Shown here in pieces: positions 62,000 through 64,000 of a stretch of DNA of 64,000 nucleotides (the stretch's first letter is position 1; every line of letters begins with the position of its first letter). The stretch comes from Mimachlamys varia (lineage: Eukaryota > Mollusca > Bivalvia > Pectinida > Pectinidae), in NCBI GenBank assembly GCA_947623455.1, contig OX392527.1:63811115-63875114 (forward strand), in the 5' to 3' direction. The notes beneath the pieces were generated by a model. That model did not search any database. It saw nothing but the letters and a program-made list of their open reading frames with translations, and was not told where the DNA came from. The translations under genes and the position numbers were made by a program.

Positions 62000-62180
62000 T
62001 ACAGTATAACCTCGTTATCTAGAACTTGTGTAACTCAAAAATCCTGTTTTTAATTTGCAGTATTTCTTCGGTCCTGGCCACAGTTAACGAATTTGAACAC
62101 CCCGTAACTCAAATACTTGGATAACTGAAAGTTTTTTCGTAGTCCTGCCGACTTTGAGATAATGAGGTTTCACTTCTGTA
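62000..62180. mobile_element. Pogo/Tigger-like MITE, 181 bp
   Basis: TACAGTATAACCTCGTTATC at the left and GAGATAATGAGGTTTCACTT then CTGTA at the right. Interior TTCTTCGGTCCTGGCCACAG and CGTAGTCCTGCCGACTTTGA are subterminal inverted segments typical of this element type. No coding capacity. Confidence 0.7.
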
Positions 62181-62867
62181 GTATTATATTATCTTGAAAG
62201 GCTGTACATGTCAATTGCAGGTTCATCTGCACAAATGTAGGTTACTTAGTATTAACAGTGTGCAGGGTTATTTATAGATTAAATTGAAATTTACATTCCA
62301 TTATACACATGTGTTTGAAATCCATTGTTATTTATTTCATGTACATGCATGACAATTTACATTCTGTACTCGTTTGTAAATATATTTCAATTTAAGATAT
62401 TTTTGTTTTTCACTTTGTTATCAATGAATTTACTATTATTAATAATGTAATGTTTACTATTGTATTTGTTGTACTTATTGTCTATTTTTGATCAAAATTT
62501 GTGATTATTTAGAAAGTTTTTGCCATACCTCTATAATCACAATCCTAGTTCTTTACAATATCTGATATCAAGGATGTAGCAGAACTTATAGACTGGGTTG
62601 ATCGTTGACGACCATATACATATGTAGCTCAGTTCAACATTTGGTTCAGCCTCTGTCTAGAGTTCGAAAGTCAAGGGCTTGAACCAGTGTCTGGTTCCTG
62701 TTACAGTAGTATTAAACTTGTTATTTGGTTTATTAATGCATATACTGTATCAAACATTTTATTTTTAAATACTCCGTAATAGGCTAATATAATATAAACT
62801 TTATTTATTTTACAACAGTAATGAAACAAGTTATACAACTTATATTAATGGACCTTGTTGGAATGAA
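62181..62867. other. Non-coding interval, nothing recognised
   Basis: AT-rich with no identifiable element or frame. Confidence 0.5.
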
Positions 62868-63033
62868 TGTTAGCGCCCGACGGGTCTTATTGTTGGAGGA
62901 AACTGGAGTACCTGGAGAAAACCCACATGGTCTGGCAGGTGACCCCCATACCTTTTCACGTCCGGTCGGGGAATTGAAACCCGGCTGCCTTGGTGAAAGG
63001 CAAGTACGCCATCCTCTGTACCACCCGACCATT
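62868..63033 (-). mobile_element. tRNA-derived SINE, family B, copy 2
   Basis: On the minus strand: GGTCGGGTGGTACAGAGGAT, CTTGCCTTTCACCAAGGCAG, B-box-like GGGTTTCAATTCCCCGACC, then GTGAAAAGGTATGGGGGTCA and GGGTTTTCTCCAGGTACTCC. Better preserved than the copy in intron 10. A 78-codon + strand frame across it is not a gene. Confidence 0.78.
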
Positions 63034-63074
63034 CCTAATAGCTACGGTAGACTATAGGGCTGCAGATAAAATAT

Positions 63075-63160
63075 TAACTCATCCACCCCTATGGTATCAT
63101 AATGAGCCATTCCATCCTTTGATCTAGAAGAGTTTAAATGTGTATTCAGGGGTGAATGAT
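63075..63160. mobile_element. ~88-bp MITE, copy 3
   Basis: TAACTCATCCACCCCTATGG and TATTCAGGGGTGAATGAT are inverted ends; AGAGTTTAAATGTG in the interior is shared with the copy at 61869. Confidence 0.6.
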
Positions 63161-63281
63161 TCTATATGTTTCATGACACTGCTGTCAGGACAAAATACTT
63201 ACGATACAGTAGATGCAAATTTTTAACAGCAATATTACAACAGTTACTGGAAATAATCTTGGTCTAAATTATATAGACTGT

Positions 63282-63677
63282 TTAAAGGCCCATTATACGT
63301 AACTTCAGGAAATTTTTCGTGATTCTGAATAATTCTGAAAAAAAAATCCAGTTGATAACCATGCAAAAATAAGCCTTAAACGAAGGAAACCTGAGCGGTA
63401 ACTAACAAGAAAGTCTTGAAAGAAAAATCCAAAGAATTGAAAATAATTCAGGTGGGACCCACTTTAACAACAAACCAGGGTGAGAAGACGGTTCATAATG
63501 GACGCGTGTTTACAAATACAAAGTTTCAACTGCTGCTGTACCGGTATTACCGCGTAAGAATTCATCTTGAATATTGCCGATATCTGTCAATCTTAACTAA
63601 ATCTATAAATATAATCAGTTTTCAGGCTTGATTTTCGCTTCAAGATTTGCCGAAAGTTACGTATATTAGGCCTTTAA
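63282..63677 (-). mobile_element. TTAA-flanked MITE (piggyBac-like), copy 4
   Basis: 396 bp. TTAA then AGGCCCATTATACGTAACTT at the left and AAGTTACGTATATTAGGCCT then TTAA at the right, inverted relative to copies 2 and 3. It shares ATGGACGCGTGTTTACAAAT with copy 2 in reverse orientation. A 71-codon frame inside is not a gene. Confidence 0.8.
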
Positions 63678-64000
63678 ATCGCCCTGTGTATATGGAGTTT
63701 ACATAACCCACATTTTATCACCATAATGGGAGCCACAATTTTAGCAATTTATTTTTAAAGCCTCTTGAGTTGGGTGCTTATTATGTTATGGTGTATATAA
63801 GGTAATAGTTGTTTTTTTCAATATATGCATTTCATGAGTTGATAGTACCTGCATGTTGATAATTTATGTCAAGCATTTTTGTTTCATACAATCAGTAAAA
63901 ATAAAATGGGTTGTGTTGTTGTCAAGTCACGCTCTGTTTCGCATGGCCATCCATCCGTCCATCTGTTTGTAAAATATTATACGACTGGAACTAGTCCACA
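63678..64000. other. Right edge of the window, nothing recognised
   Basis: AT-rich sequence. The last bases (ATCCATCCGTCCATCTG) look like the start of a low-complexity or repeat stretch that runs out of the window. Confidence 0.4.

Noticed and set aside
62868..63033. Functional tRNA gene or small coding frame downstream
   Set aside because: The sequence is a second copy of SINE family B (also at 47791), with the tRNA-like head fused to a non-tRNA body.

Overview
The window is invertebrate nuclear DNA, most likely from a bivalve or other mollusc. One widely spaced spliced gene lies on the + strand, embedded in a very dense collection of tandem repeats, MITEs, SINEs and retrotransposon remnants. 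The mollusc call rests on the gene's divergence from vertebrates and on repeat types I associate with bivalve genomes, such as the Helitron-like element ending in GGGCCTCTTGTT and the SINEs ending in 'ATAGGACATAAAAC'. It is an inference, not a match to a named species.

The gene is a complete group VIA calcium-independent phospholipase A2 (iPLA2-beta, PLA2G6 orthologue). I assembled 16 coding exons between 8121 and 59323. Every intron is GT-AG and all phases agree, giving 2,517 nt and 838 codons plus a stop. Exons 1-3 encode the N-terminal region, exons 3-8 the ankyrin repeats, exons 9-10 a divergent linker, and exons 11-16 the patatin-type catalytic domain (DGGGIRG, GTSTG with Ser528, DGG with Asp662).

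Layout: 1-548, ~157-bp repeat; 549-4134, 45-bp minisatellite; 4811-4882, palindrome; 5186-5794, TIR element; 6104-8041, internally deleted Ty3/gypsy-type retroelement just before exon 1; 11917-14371, Helitron-like element with 145-bp repeats (intron 4); 15980-42932, the 27-kb intron 6 with a hAT-like MITE, foldbacks, a TTAA MITE, a SINE-head array split by a pogo-like element, and 21.9 kb of a 41-bp repeat; 43148-44142, C-rich array (intron 7); 51131-54245, two minisatellites (intron 12); 58020-59057, minisatellite (intron 15); 59324-64000, 3' UTR and repeat-rich DNA with no further gene recognised.

The most unusual feature is that several tandem arrays in this gene are built from its own splice junctions. 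The arrays before exons 7, 13 and 16 have units made of the end of the intron plus the first 17-21 bases of the exon, and the last unit is the real splice site. Exon 8 has a related array over its acceptor and a triplicated donor. Before exon 7 this has grown to about 535 decoy acceptors. Use of any decoy at exons 7, 13 or 16 would bring an in-frame stop.
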